From assembly GCA_029935275.1 (NCBI GenBank), contig JAOZKQ010000015.1, positions 1,886 through 17,819 of the forward strand: a DNA stretch of 15,934 nucleotides, given 5' to 3'. The notes below the pieces were generated by a model. It was not told where the DNA came from. It worked only from the letters and a program-made list of their open reading frames with translations, and made no database searches. Both the position numbers and the translations under genes were made by a program. Origin of the DNA: Bacteroidales bacterium. Its GTDB lineage: Bacteria > Bacteroidota > Bacteroidia > Bacteroidales > VadinHA17. Position 1 is the first letter of the stretch; each line of letters begins with the position of its first letter. This document shows positions 4,798 through 11,759 of this stretch, piece after piece.

Positions 4798-6597
4798 CTA
4801 TTCCAGATCTACCGCCCAATGGGCCATCATAAGGATGGCCCCTGCAGTACCATCCATTGTAGGTTCATTGGTGGAATAATCTCCAATATCATCATGGTAA
4901 ACAACATGATTGTTTTGTACATCGGCAAACTCATCTGCCTGGTGAAGGCTAAGCCCTATCAGAGAATTATAAATGGATGAATATACCGGTCCGTCAATCA
5001 GACCACCGGGTACTTCCAGCTTTTTCAATGCCCAAATACTGGTATGTACATCCACGGGATACTCTCCATCAGCAGGGATTCCGGTGAACATAGAAGTTCC
5101 CCAGGGATTTCTTCCAAACAGCCAGTCCCTTTGTTCCACCATAAATTGATGGTATTGTAAGTCTGATGTCATTTTTTCATAGAGGATTACCTGGGTGATT
5201 AGGCCGGTAAGCAGATTGTTTGAGCACCAGATAAATGGCACCCCTATGCCGAAAGGGTTTTCTTTTGCAAGTTTTAGAGTATATTCAATCCCATTCCTGT
5301 AGTAAGCAGCCAGGCTATCCTGGAAATCCTTTTCAACCAGTCCATGCAACACAAAATGTCCCATATTAATAAATGGATAATATTGATAATGTGCAGATGA
5401 ATCCAGATTCATCCAGGATACTGTATTTGCCATGCGTGCATAGTGTTTGGACTCTTCCAGATAATGTTTCTCACCGGTAGCTTTGTAGAGCTCTGCAGCA
5501 CCCCATTCCATATCATCAGCCCAGGTTTCTTCGGTATAGCGATATGGTGCTCCGTAGGAATTACCCTGTTGAAAACCTTCCTGTTTCCTTCCCATAAGAT
5601 ATAATGACCTAGCATTTTCCAGACATTTATCTGCAAAACCAGGATCATTTAAATACTCCTTCCATATTCGGGACGCCAGTGCCATTGCTGCAGCTGACCG
5701 TCCGGCTAAATTTGCAAGGCCGGTAGCTTCACTTTTATATTTACTGAGGCCCTGAGGTTTTCCGGTGGCAAAATATGCTACACGATAACTGTTTTTTCCC
5801 CAGCCATAATCTGATGGATCATTTTCAGGCAGTTTCCACCCAATATGGTCCCGATCATCGGCTACCTGATGAACCAGTTGATTTGGTTCCGGGTGAAGCT
5901 TAAGAATCCAGTCCAGGCCCCATTTTGCTTCATCTAAAACATCGGGAATACCATTTGGGTATGCCTGGCCTAATGCATTTACCTTATCATCAAATTTTTT
6001 GGGATATAGTTCATAAGCCAGTAACATGTGGGCGGTAGCATAGCTGCCTGTAATCAGATATTTTAGTTGGTCCCCTGCATCATGCCAGCCACCACTCACG
6101 TCAATATATGTTGAGTCTGGCATTGGGCCATACATCGACCTGCCATCTTTTTTATGGCAAACAACATCCAGCAAAGGGTTGTACCCACATCGTTGCTGAC
6201 GCATAAACACAAGTAATTTATCTGGCAGATATTGATATGCATCATCAGAAATACTGAAAACTGAAGATGTATTTTTTGTTTTTTCTCCCTGAAGATAATA
6301 TTTCCCTTGCATGCTTATATTTGAGAAATCAATTTCGTAATAGAATTTAAAGCTACCCCAGCCTTTTGATTTTGAGGGTTTTGGTTTTATTGTAGTAATT
6401 GTTGATTTGCTGTTTTCTGATATCAATAAGAAATTTTCTTTAATTACACTATGAGAAAAAGCGATAGCTATTTTGCTTTCACCTGCTAAATAGCCAACCT
6501 GATTGACCCGGATATAAATTTTGTTACTCTCATTTGGAGAATCTAAGAAACCAAATAATGAGATAATCATGAGGATGTTCATATAAAGTAAAGTCAT
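4798..6597 (-). CDS. Glycoside hydrolase family 9 enzyme with N-terminal Ig-like domain
   Basis: A 599-residue exported protein. A hydrophobic N-terminus (about 1-20) is followed by an Ig-like CelD_N-type domain (about 27-115, IYIRVNQVGYL at the start) and the GH9 alpha6/alpha6 barrel (about 125-599). Catalytic landmarks are present: GGWHDAGD (169-176), where the Asp pair acts as base, WADDMEW (359-365), FGRNPWGTSMFTG (494-506), the substrate-binding His in VDVHTS (518), and the acid Glu in STNEPTMDGTAGA (Glu578). GH9 enzymes hydrolyse beta-1,4-glucans by inversion; some act on xyloglucan, mixed-linkage glucan or oligosaccharides. The protein lacks a carbohydrate-binding module or a sorting domain, so it is probably periplasmic or surface-attached. 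It lies downstream of the deacetylase gene on the same strand and could be co-transcribed across 205 bp. A second in-frame Met at residue 6 is an alternative start. Confidence 0.92.
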   Translation of the reverse strand: MTLLYMNILMIISLFGFLDSPNESNKIYIRVNQVGYLAGESKIAIAFSHSVIKENFLLISENSKSTITTIKPKPSKSKGWGSFKFYYEIDFSNISMQGKYYLQGEKTKNTSSVFSISDDAYQYLPDKLLVFMRQQRCGYNPLLDVVCHKKDGRSMYGPMPDSTYIDVSGGWHDAGDQLKYLITGSYATAHMLLAYELYPKKFDDKVNALGQAYPNGIPDVLDEAKWGLDWILKLHPEPNQLVHQVADDRDHIGWKLPENDPSDYGWGKNSYRVAYFATGKPQGLSKYKSEATGLANLAGRSAAAMALASRIWKEYLNDPGFADKCLENARSLYLMGRKQEGFQQGNSYGAPYRYTEETWADDMEWGAAELYKATGEKHYLEESKHYARMANTVSWMNLDSSAHYQYYPFINMGHFVLHGLVEKDFQDSLAAYYRNGIEYTLKLAKENPFGIGVPFIWCSNNLLTGLITQVILYEKMTSDLQYHQFMVEQRDWLFGRNPWGTSMFTGIPADGEYPVDVHTSIWALKKLEVPGGLIDGPVYSSIYNSLIGLSLHQADEFADVQNNHVVYHDDIGDYSTNEPTMDGTAGAILMMAHWAVDLE

Positions 6598-6674
6598 ATT
6601 TTACATGGTTTTAGTAATTTGTGTCTAAATCAATTGATATTAGAGACCTTTTGGGTATTAATAAAGAATATATT

Positions 6675-6730
6675 TTGTTGCGAGTTGTGGGTAGCATGCT
6701 GTTAAACTCGTGACCCGCACCCCGTAACAA
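6675..6730. repeat. Nested inverted repeats between deacetylase and GH9 genes
   Basis: Outer arms 6675-6692 and 6713-6730 are complementary at 14 of 18 positions plus two G-T pairs. Inside, CGAGTT (6681-6686) pairs exactly with AACTCG (6705-6710) around the palindrome AGCATGCT (6693-6700). The two folds share bases and are mutually exclusive. On the minus-strand transcript this lies between the deacetylase stop and the GH9 start. Confidence 0.5.
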
Positions 6731-6803
6731 TTATAACATTTACTTTTGCAAGAGTCCCTATATCATTTTTATATTTAAGCCACTATTATTTTAGTTATCT
6801 TAA

Positions 6804-7649
6804 TTATTCCATATTAAGAAGATGGTTTATGCTTTCAAATTGATAAGACTTGCTTTTTAGTTCTGTAATTAGCTTTTCCAGGTGAAAATAGAATTTATCT
6901 GTTCGTTCGGATGCCGTACCAATATGCATGAGTAAAATAAAGCCATTTAAGCCATTGGTGCTTTTCTTTTCGAAATTAATAATATTCTGGTAAATGAACT
7001 CGCTATTTTTGTAGTTTCTCATATCAGGTGTAGTGTAATCTGCATGTGATAAGGTACCAAAAGTATAATTGATTAACTGTAAGTTAAGTGATTTTGTCCA
7101 GTTACTTATTGTGTCATTATACCATTCATAAGGAGGGAGGAAATAGGGAGCGGACTTTTTGGATATGCCAAAGCTGTTCATTATTTCATAGTTATTTTCC
7201 AGGTCATGAATAAATTCATTGTGTGTTACCAACAGGCTGTCACGGTTTTCCCAATCACAATATAGTAAATGTTGGTCAGAGTGAGCACCCAGATAATGAC
7301 CCTCAGAAAGCAGGGAATAAACTAATTGTTCAAAATCAGGATTTCTATAAAAATTACCCGTGAAAAAGAAGGAGCCGGGAACCTTTTGCTGCTTTAGCAC
7401 AGAAAGAATGTGCTTAGCCCCGTCCGCAAACTCATCACCGGTAAATACCAGCACCAGCTTTTTATCACTTGTGTCCCCTCGGACAATGGCTCCCAATTTA
7501 TAATCAAAATGAGGAGAAGTGCCTTGTTTTATTAAGTGTTCTGGTTTGCTGTTTTTACAGCTGATTAGAAAATAAGAGTAGCAAATCAAGAGAACAAAAA
7601 GAGCAGACCTTAAAAGAATTTTGCATGAATAACTTTTATTGAAATGCAT
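6804..7649 (-). CDS. Lipoprotein polysaccharide deacetylase (CE4/NodB-like)
   Basis: A 281-residue protein with an N-terminal membrane segment ending in the lipobox LISC (Cys31), so it is probably anchored as a lipoprotein facing the periplasm or the outside. The NodB-homology domain spans about 65-278. Motif 1 is FTGDEFADG (69-77) instead of TFDDG, motif 2 HSDQH is exact (123-127, the zinc-binding His pair), motif 3 is FLPPYEW (170-176) where R-x-PY is usual, and the final LLMHIG supplies His242. CE4 enzymes remove N- or O-acetyl groups from chitin, peptidoglycan, xylan or other polymers. Here the altered motif 1 (Asp72-Glu73) and the missing arginine leave the metal site and activity less certain. 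It lies between the DUF4832 and GH9 genes on the same strand, consistent with a shared carbohydrate role. Confidence 0.82.
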   Translation of the reverse strand: MHFNKSYSCKILLRSALFVLLICYSYFLISCKNSKPEHLIKQGTSPHFDYKLGAIVRGDTSDKKLVLVFTGDEFADGAKHILSVLKQQKVPGSFFFTGNFYRNPDFEQLVYSLLSEGHYLGAHSDQHLLYCDWENRDSLLVTHNEFIHDLENNYEIMNSFGISKKSAPYFLPPYEWYNDTISNWTKSLNLQLINYTFGTLSHADYTTPDMRNYKNSEFIYQNIINFEKKSTNGLNGFILLMHIGTASERTDKFYFHLEKLITELKSKSYQFESINHLLNME

Positions 7650-7717
7650 ATTATAATATAGAGCTCTCTAAATTAATAAGAATTGTTGTAAAGAACACAA
7701 TAGTTTTATGAGAAATT

Positions 7718-7725
7718 CAAATATA
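7718..7725 (-). promoter_or_regulatory. Possible -7 box for the deacetylase gene
   Basis: On the minus strand this reads TATATTTG, matching TAnnTTTG, 68 bp upstream of the deacetylase start. No TTTG-type -33 element is found at the expected distance, so the match could be chance in AT-rich DNA. Confidence 0.3.
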
Positions 7726-7754
7726 ATAATAATTTCCCAGCTTGCTTCGCTACT

Positions 7755-7789
7755 CCGCTACCGCACGAATTCTTTCGTGTAGTAAGCCG
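7755..7789. repeat. Short palindromic repeat, copy 1 of 3
   Basis: Core CTACCGCACGAAT then TCTTTCGTGTAGTA, forming an imperfect hairpin with TACCGCACGAA against TTCGTGTAGTA. The same unit occurs at 7811-7843 and 8011-8044. The flanking words CCGCT... and ...GCCG are also shared with copy 3. Confidence 0.8.
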
Positions 7790-7810
7790 AATTCCAATAA
7801 TAAAACCCAA

Positions 7811-7843
7811 CGCTGCCGCGCGAATCCCTTCGCGTGGTAAACG
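7811..7843. repeat. Short palindromic repeat, copy 2 of 3
   Basis: CGCTGCCGCGCGAA then TTCGCGTGGTA with a four-base loop. Relative to copies 1 and 3, the two arms carry paired changes (CGCG in both arms here, CGCA/TGTG elsewhere), so stem pairing is kept. Confidence 0.8.
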
Positions 7844-7852
7844 ATTTCAACC

Positions 7853-7966
7853 CCGGCACTGCCTGGCATTTAGCCATTTGCCTGGCATTTCATTGTGCCG
7901 GAAATTGTTTTGACCTTTTTACCCGGGGTTGACACCCCGGGCTATGATATGTCGCTCTTACAGAGC
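7853..7966. repeat. GC-rich hairpin block with direct and inverted repeats
   Basis: CCGGCAC (7853-7859) is mirrored by GTGCCGG (7895-7901). GCCTGGCATTT occurs at 7861-7871 and 7880-7890. CCCGGGGT (7922-7929) pairs perfectly with ACCCCGGG (7934-7941) across TGAC. GCTCT (7954-7958) pairs with AGAGC (7962-7966). The segment from the CCCGGG hairpin through GATATGTCGCTC resembles an interspersed intergenic repeat I associate with environmental Bacteroidota genomes. That resemblance is from memory and needs a genome-wide search. Confidence 0.6.
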
Positions 7967-8010
7967 TAAGAATTTCCATTTGATTATAGACTGTTTCTTA
8001 ATTTGGCCAA

Positions 8011-8044
8011 CGCTACCGCACGAATCCTTTCGTGTGGTATGCCG
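8011..8044. repeat. Short palindromic repeat, copy 3 of 3
   Basis: CGCTACCGCACGAAT then CCTTTCGTGTGGTA and GCCG. TACCGCACGAA pairs with TTCGTGTGGTA (one G-T pair). It ends 10 bp before the DUF4832 stop codon, so on the minus strand it is the first structure after that gene and could stabilise or end its transcript. Confidence 0.8.
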
Positions 8045-8054
8045 TTCATAATTA

Positions 8055-9482
8055 TTATTTCACCTTAATCTTTCCTAGTGTGTACCACCCATCTGCATCT
8101 TTTCCTTCAATTGCAAGTTTAACTTTTGGTTTATGGGATTGTGGGTCAATAATGCCAATTTGTATATTATAATCACCTGCTGGCATGTCAGCTGGTAAAA
8201 ATATTGCATCATCGAAAATATTATCTCCCGGTAACCATTTATTTATATTGGCATCAGTAAGGAATAACTCTGTTCTACCCTCCTTTACGAGCCTTATTGC
8301 CAGAAGAAAATTTTTATAACATGGAGCAACACCTTTATTTTCCCACCAGCTTGTGAAGGAAAGCTTTTCATTCGGGCTTATAAATTCAGGATATGAGAAA
8401 TTACGGAGAACAAAACGGTATCCCATTTTTTTAAGCCAGTCATCAACCAGGTCTTCCCATTCCTCAGGCACCGGGGAAGATTTGGCATTGAAAGAGGATA
8501 TGTGCCAATTAAGGCTCTGGTCAAATATGTATTTTACATCGTCTTTATTATATCCCTCCTTTTCCTTCCACCTTAAAAAAGTACCACAAATTTCAAGGCT
8601 TACCGGGGCTTTTTTCCAGGCATCCTTCATTCCAAAATTGATAATTCCCTGTGGGTAATAATTGTACATATGAGTCCACCCGTTTTGTTCTTTAGCCCAA
8701 AAACCAAGATCGCCTAAACAATCGATTCTCCAGCCTACATTTGCCTGGCTTAATCCGTATTTATTCGTTTTTTCATCGGTAAGGAGCATAATCAGAGGAG
8801 TTTTTTTGAAATTATCTGTATATGCATTAACCAGAGCCTCTCTTGTTCTTTGTGAAAGAATCCCGGAACCACGCCCTTCTCCCCAATAACCAACTATAGA
8901 TAAGTCAATGGCTTCAAGGTCAGGATGTCCATCATAGCGTTTACCTAATTCAGAGATAAAGCCACCAAAATTCATGGCATATTCAGGTGCTTCAGCATCT
9001 ACCCTCCAACCTTTTCCGTCAGGCAACCATTCATCTCTTTCTCCGACAATTTTGCGATACCAATCCGGTACATCTGAATTTTCACTGCTTCCATAAGGTG
9101 CAATTCGTAAAATAAGTGTCTGATTACGTTCATGGGCAGTAATAAGGGCACTATCAATTTTTGTCCACATGTATTTTCCCTTTTCAGGTTCCATAAATCT
9201 CCAGTAAACCCTGAAATAAGCAATGGAGGTCATTGGATGATCTTTATTTTCCAGGTTTCCATCAAAATCCTGGTATTTTATAGGAAAACCTTCTGTCCAG
9301 CCTATTCCCTCATTTAGATTATCACCATTGAACCTCTGAAAGGTCATAAATCCAATTCCCGGGTTTACTAAAACTTCGTCAATCTCAACCGGATGTACAA
9401 AAATTATTTTTTGAGCTGATACTTCAATACTTATAAATGCAAAGAGTATTAAACAGACTAAAAAAAAGGTAGGTTTTTTCAT
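8055..9482 (-). CDS. Secreted DUF4832 family glycosidase-like protein
   Basis: A 475-residue protein with a clear signal peptide (MKKPTFFLVCLILFAFISIEVSA, cleavage likely after Ala23). The N-terminal two thirds looks like a TIM-barrel glycoside hydrolase: NPGIGFMTFQRF (40-51), YFRVYWRFMEPEKGKYMW (89-106), LILRIAPYG (123-131) and VGYWGEG (197-203). The C-terminal third (about 355-475) is a beta-sandwich of the DUF4832 type. Glu202 in GYWGEG is a good acid/base candidate and Glu297 in VSLEICG a possible nucleophile, by analogy with clan A retaining enzymes; this is inference. Substrate is unknown. The gene is divergent from the helicase operon at 9712 and lies upstream of the deacetylase and GH9 genes on the same strand. 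Confidence 0.82.
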   Translation of the reverse strand: MKKPTFFLVCLILFAFISIEVSAQKIIFVHPVEIDEVLVNPGIGFMTFQRFNGDNLNEGIGWTEGFPIKYQDFDGNLENKDHPMTSIAYFRVYWRFMEPEKGKYMWTKIDSALITAHERNQTLILRIAPYGSSENSDVPDWYRKIVGERDEWLPDGKGWRVDAEAPEYAMNFGGFISELGKRYDGHPDLEAIDLSIVGYWGEGRGSGILSQRTREALVNAYTDNFKKTPLIMLLTDEKTNKYGLSQANVGWRIDCLGDLGFWAKEQNGWTHMYNYYPQGIINFGMKDAWKKAPVSLEICGTFLRWKEKEGYNKDDVKYIFDQSLNWHISSFNAKSSPVPEEWEDLVDDWLKKMGYRFVLRNFSYPEFISPNEKLSFTSWWENKGVAPCYKNFLLAIRLVKEGRTELFLTDANINKWLPGDNIFDDAIFLPADMPAGDYNIQIGIIDPQSHKPKVKLAIEGKDADGWYTLGKIKVK

Positions 9483-9711
9483 TGTAAGATTTATTAAATA
9501 AAATAAAAATTTGAAATTATTATGCTAAAATTAATTATTAAGAAGAAATTCTGTCAGAAATAATAAAATTAATTAAGAAAAAGTATATTTTTATACAAGA
9601 ATACTATAAGATTAGAATCGGTTTTCTAAATTAATATTTTAAAATATTTTCAGCAAATATTAATATTTAAATCTTCTTTAAAAGTTAGCCACAATACGAA
9701 AAAAACAGCAA
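9483..9711. promoter_or_regulatory. AT-rich divergent intergenic region before the helicase operon
   Basis: The 229 bp carry both 5' leaders. Visible features are an exact 16-bp palindrome AATATTTTAAAATATT (9633-9648), a 14-bp palindrome AAATATTAATATTT (9655-9668), and two near copies of AAAATTAATTA followed by an A/G run (about 9524 and 9566). No TAnnTTTG box is seen for either gene. The palindromes are low complexity and may be chance, but their position before the helicase gene makes them candidate operators. Confidence 0.3.
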
Positions 9712-11748
9712 TTGAATAGACAACAAGCTGAAATAAAACTAAAACAGATTTTTGGATTCGATAGGTTCTATGATGAACAATGGGAAACCATTGATTTGCT
9801 ATTTCAAGCTAAGAGAGTTCTTCTAATTGAAAAAACAGGATTTGGGAAATCATTATGCTTTCAATTTCCAGCCACTCAATTTGAAGGACTTACAATAATA
9901 TTTTCACCTCTGATTGCTTTGATGCGTGACCAGGTTAAAAGTCTTGTCAAAAATGGAATTAGTGCCAAATTCATTAATTCAGAACAAACACAAGAGGAGA
10001 ACTCACAAACTATTCAAGACGCAATTAAGGGTATATTAAAAATTTTATATATAGCACCTGAAAGACAAGAAAACCAAGAGTGGATTCAAGCAACGAGACA
10101 AATGAATCTTTCAATGATTGTAATTGACGAAGCCCACACTATTTCCGTTTGGGGACATGATTTTCGACCAGCATTTAGAAGAATAGTAAATTTAATTCAG
10201 TTGCTTCCTAAGAATATGCCAGTTTTAGCGACTACTGCAACTGCAACAAAAAGAGTTCAAATTGATGTTGAGAAACAAATATCTAATGACATAACAACAT
10301 TAAGAGGACGACTAATCAGAGATAATTTCAACTTATTTGTAATCAATGTCAAATCAGAGGATGAAAAGTTAATTTGGCTTGCTGAGAACCTAAATAAAAT
10401 TGAGGGAACAGGAATAATTTATACCGGAACAAGAGTAAATACAGAAATCTATTCTCGTTGGTTTGATTTTCTTAAAATAAGCACTACTGAATATAATGCA
10501 GGTCTTGACGGAGAAACAAGAAAAGACGTTGAAAATGGTTTAATGGCTAACAAATGGAAAGCCGTTATTTCAACTAATGCACTTGGAATGGGAATTGATA
10601 AACCAGATATTAGATTCATTATTCACACTCAAATTCCTGCTTCGCCGATTCATTACTATCAAGAAATAGGAAGAGCAGGTAGGGATGGCAAACCAACAAC
10701 CATAGTTCTATTTTACAATTCTTCTAAGGACGACAAGGGAATTGAAGAAGACTATAAATTACCAAAATCATTTATTGATGGAGGGCGACCAAGTTTAAAT
10801 AAATACAACAGAGTAATCAATGCTGTTAAAGGTGAACAATTAGGGGGACGCCAAATAATGAAAGCTACCAACCTTAAACAAACTCAGATTAAAGTGATTA
10901 AAGCAGACTTAATAGAACAAGGCATTATCAAAGAAGTAATTTATGGTAGGTCTAAAAAATACGAATATCAATTTGACGCACCTGAATTAAATACAAAAGC
11001 ATTTGAGGAATTGAGAGAATTAAAACTAAATGAACTTGAATCAATGCTTGAATATGTCAATCTAAATTCTTCAAGAATGCAATTTTTGTGTGAATATCTT
11101 GGTGATGAGATTCCTGAACAAATCGAAAATTGTGATAACACAAATCACCAAAAGTTTATATCTAATCCTCAACCTGAAACTGTAAATATGCTTTCTGATT
11201 TTCGAGAAACCTATTTCCCTGAACTGAGAGTTGAAAGTAGAGGTTCAAATATTGTAAATGGTATTGCAGCAAGTTATTATGGTGTGTCAAATATTGGTGC
11301 AGCTCTTCGCAGAAGTAAATATCAGAATGGAGGAGAATTTCCGGACTTTTTACTTAAATTGACCTTGAAAGCATTTCGAAAACAATACGGACAAGAGCCT
11401 TTTGATTTAATTGTATATGTCCCACCAACTGAATCGGGTGATTTGGTTAAAAATTTTGCAGAAAAGATTTCAAGAGTTTTGAGAATTCCTATTTCACATA
11501 ATCTAATAAAAACAGGGACAACGCAACCACAAAAAGTATTTAAAAATGGCTATTTAAAAAGGGATAATGTTTCAGGAATGTTTAAATTTGATAGCCCAAA
11601 TGATATAAATGGGAAAGCTGTGGTTCTTATTGATGATATTTTTGATAGTGGATCCACTATTAAAGAGATTGGAAAAATGTTAACTAATAGTGGTGCAAGT
11701 AAAATTGCGCCTTTAGTAATCACCAGAACTGTTGGCGGGGATATATAA
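9712..11748 (+). CDS. RecQ-type DNA helicase fused to a ComFC-like phosphoribosyltransferase
   Basis: A 678-residue two-part protein. Residues 1-345 form the RecQ superfamily 2 helicase core: F-x-F-DEQ (16-23), Walker A KTGFGKS (41-47), DEAH followed by TISVWGHDFRP (139-153), TATAT (175-179), GIIYTGTR (234-241), STNALGMGIDKPDI (287-300) and QEIGRAGRDG (317-326). The zinc-binding cluster is degenerate, with only Cys460 and Cys474 seen. Residues about 495-678 match ComFC-type PRTases: YYGVSNIGAALRRSKY (522-537), IVYVPP (567-572), TTQPQK then RDNVSGMFKF (603-626), and the PRPP loop VVLIDDIFDSGST (637-649). The start is a TTG at 9712: the only upstream in-frame stop is at 9679-9681 and no ATG intervenes. 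It is followed after 11 bp by the DprA-like gene. It probably unwinds DNA and binds a phosphoribosyl or nucleotide ligand; the PRTase chemistry is unknown. Confidence 0.9.
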   Translation: MNRQQAEIKLKQIFGFDRFYDEQWETIDLLFQAKRVLLIEKTGFGKSLCFQFPATQFEGLTIIFSPLIALMRDQVKSLVKNGISAKFINSEQTQEENSQTIQDAIKGILKILYIAPERQENQEWIQATRQMNLSMIVIDEAHTISVWGHDFRPAFRRIVNLIQLLPKNMPVLATTATATKRVQIDVEKQISNDITTLRGRLIRDNFNLFVINVKSEDEKLIWLAENLNKIEGTGIIYTGTRVNTEIYSRWFDFLKISTTEYNAGLDGETRKDVENGLMANKWKAVISTNALGMGIDKPDIRFIIHTQIPASPIHYYQEIGRAGRDGKPTTIVLFYNSSKDDKGIEEDYKLPKSFIDGGRPSLNKYNRVINAVKGEQLGGRQIMKATNLKQTQIKVIKADLIEQGIIKEVIYGRSKKYEYQFDAPELNTKAFEELRELKLNELESMLEYVNLNSSRMQFLCEYLGDEIPEQIENCDNTNHQKFISNPQPETVNMLSDFRETYFPELRVESRGSNIVNGIAASYYGVSNIGAALRRSKYQNGGEFPDFLLKLTLKAFRKQYGQEPFDLIVYVPPTESGDLVKNFAEKISRVLRIPISHNLIKTGTTQPQKVFKNGYLKRDNVSGMFKFDSPNDINGKAVVLIDDIFDSGSTIKEIGKMLTNSGASKIAPLVITRTVGGDI

Positions 11749-11759
11749 AAAGAAATAAT

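Larger units (their letters stand above)
7650..8054. other. 405-bp intergenic block made mostly of repeats
   Basis: Positions 7650-7740 are AT-rich leader of the deacetylase gene. From 7741 to 8044 the base composition shifts sharply to GC-rich and the block is almost entirely short palindromes (three REP-like units, the CCCGGGGT hairpin, direct repeats). No reading frame in it is credible. It probably serves as a landing area for non-autonomous repeats. Confidence 0.65.

Noticed and set aside
7755..8044. CRISPR array from the three spaced repeats
   Set aside because: Spacers are unequal (21 and 167 bp), the repeats are imperfect palindromes with changes in the arms, and no cas genes are present.
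8353..8658. Plus-strand frame of 101 codons opposite the DUF4832 gene
   Set aside because: It is antisense to a well-supported gene and its product has no recognisable pattern.
4761..9668. The same 14-bp palindrome AAATATTAATATTT at 4761 and 9655 as a shared regulatory site
   Set aside because: It is made only of A and T in AT-rich spacers and such words arise easily by chance; the two sites have no other similarity.
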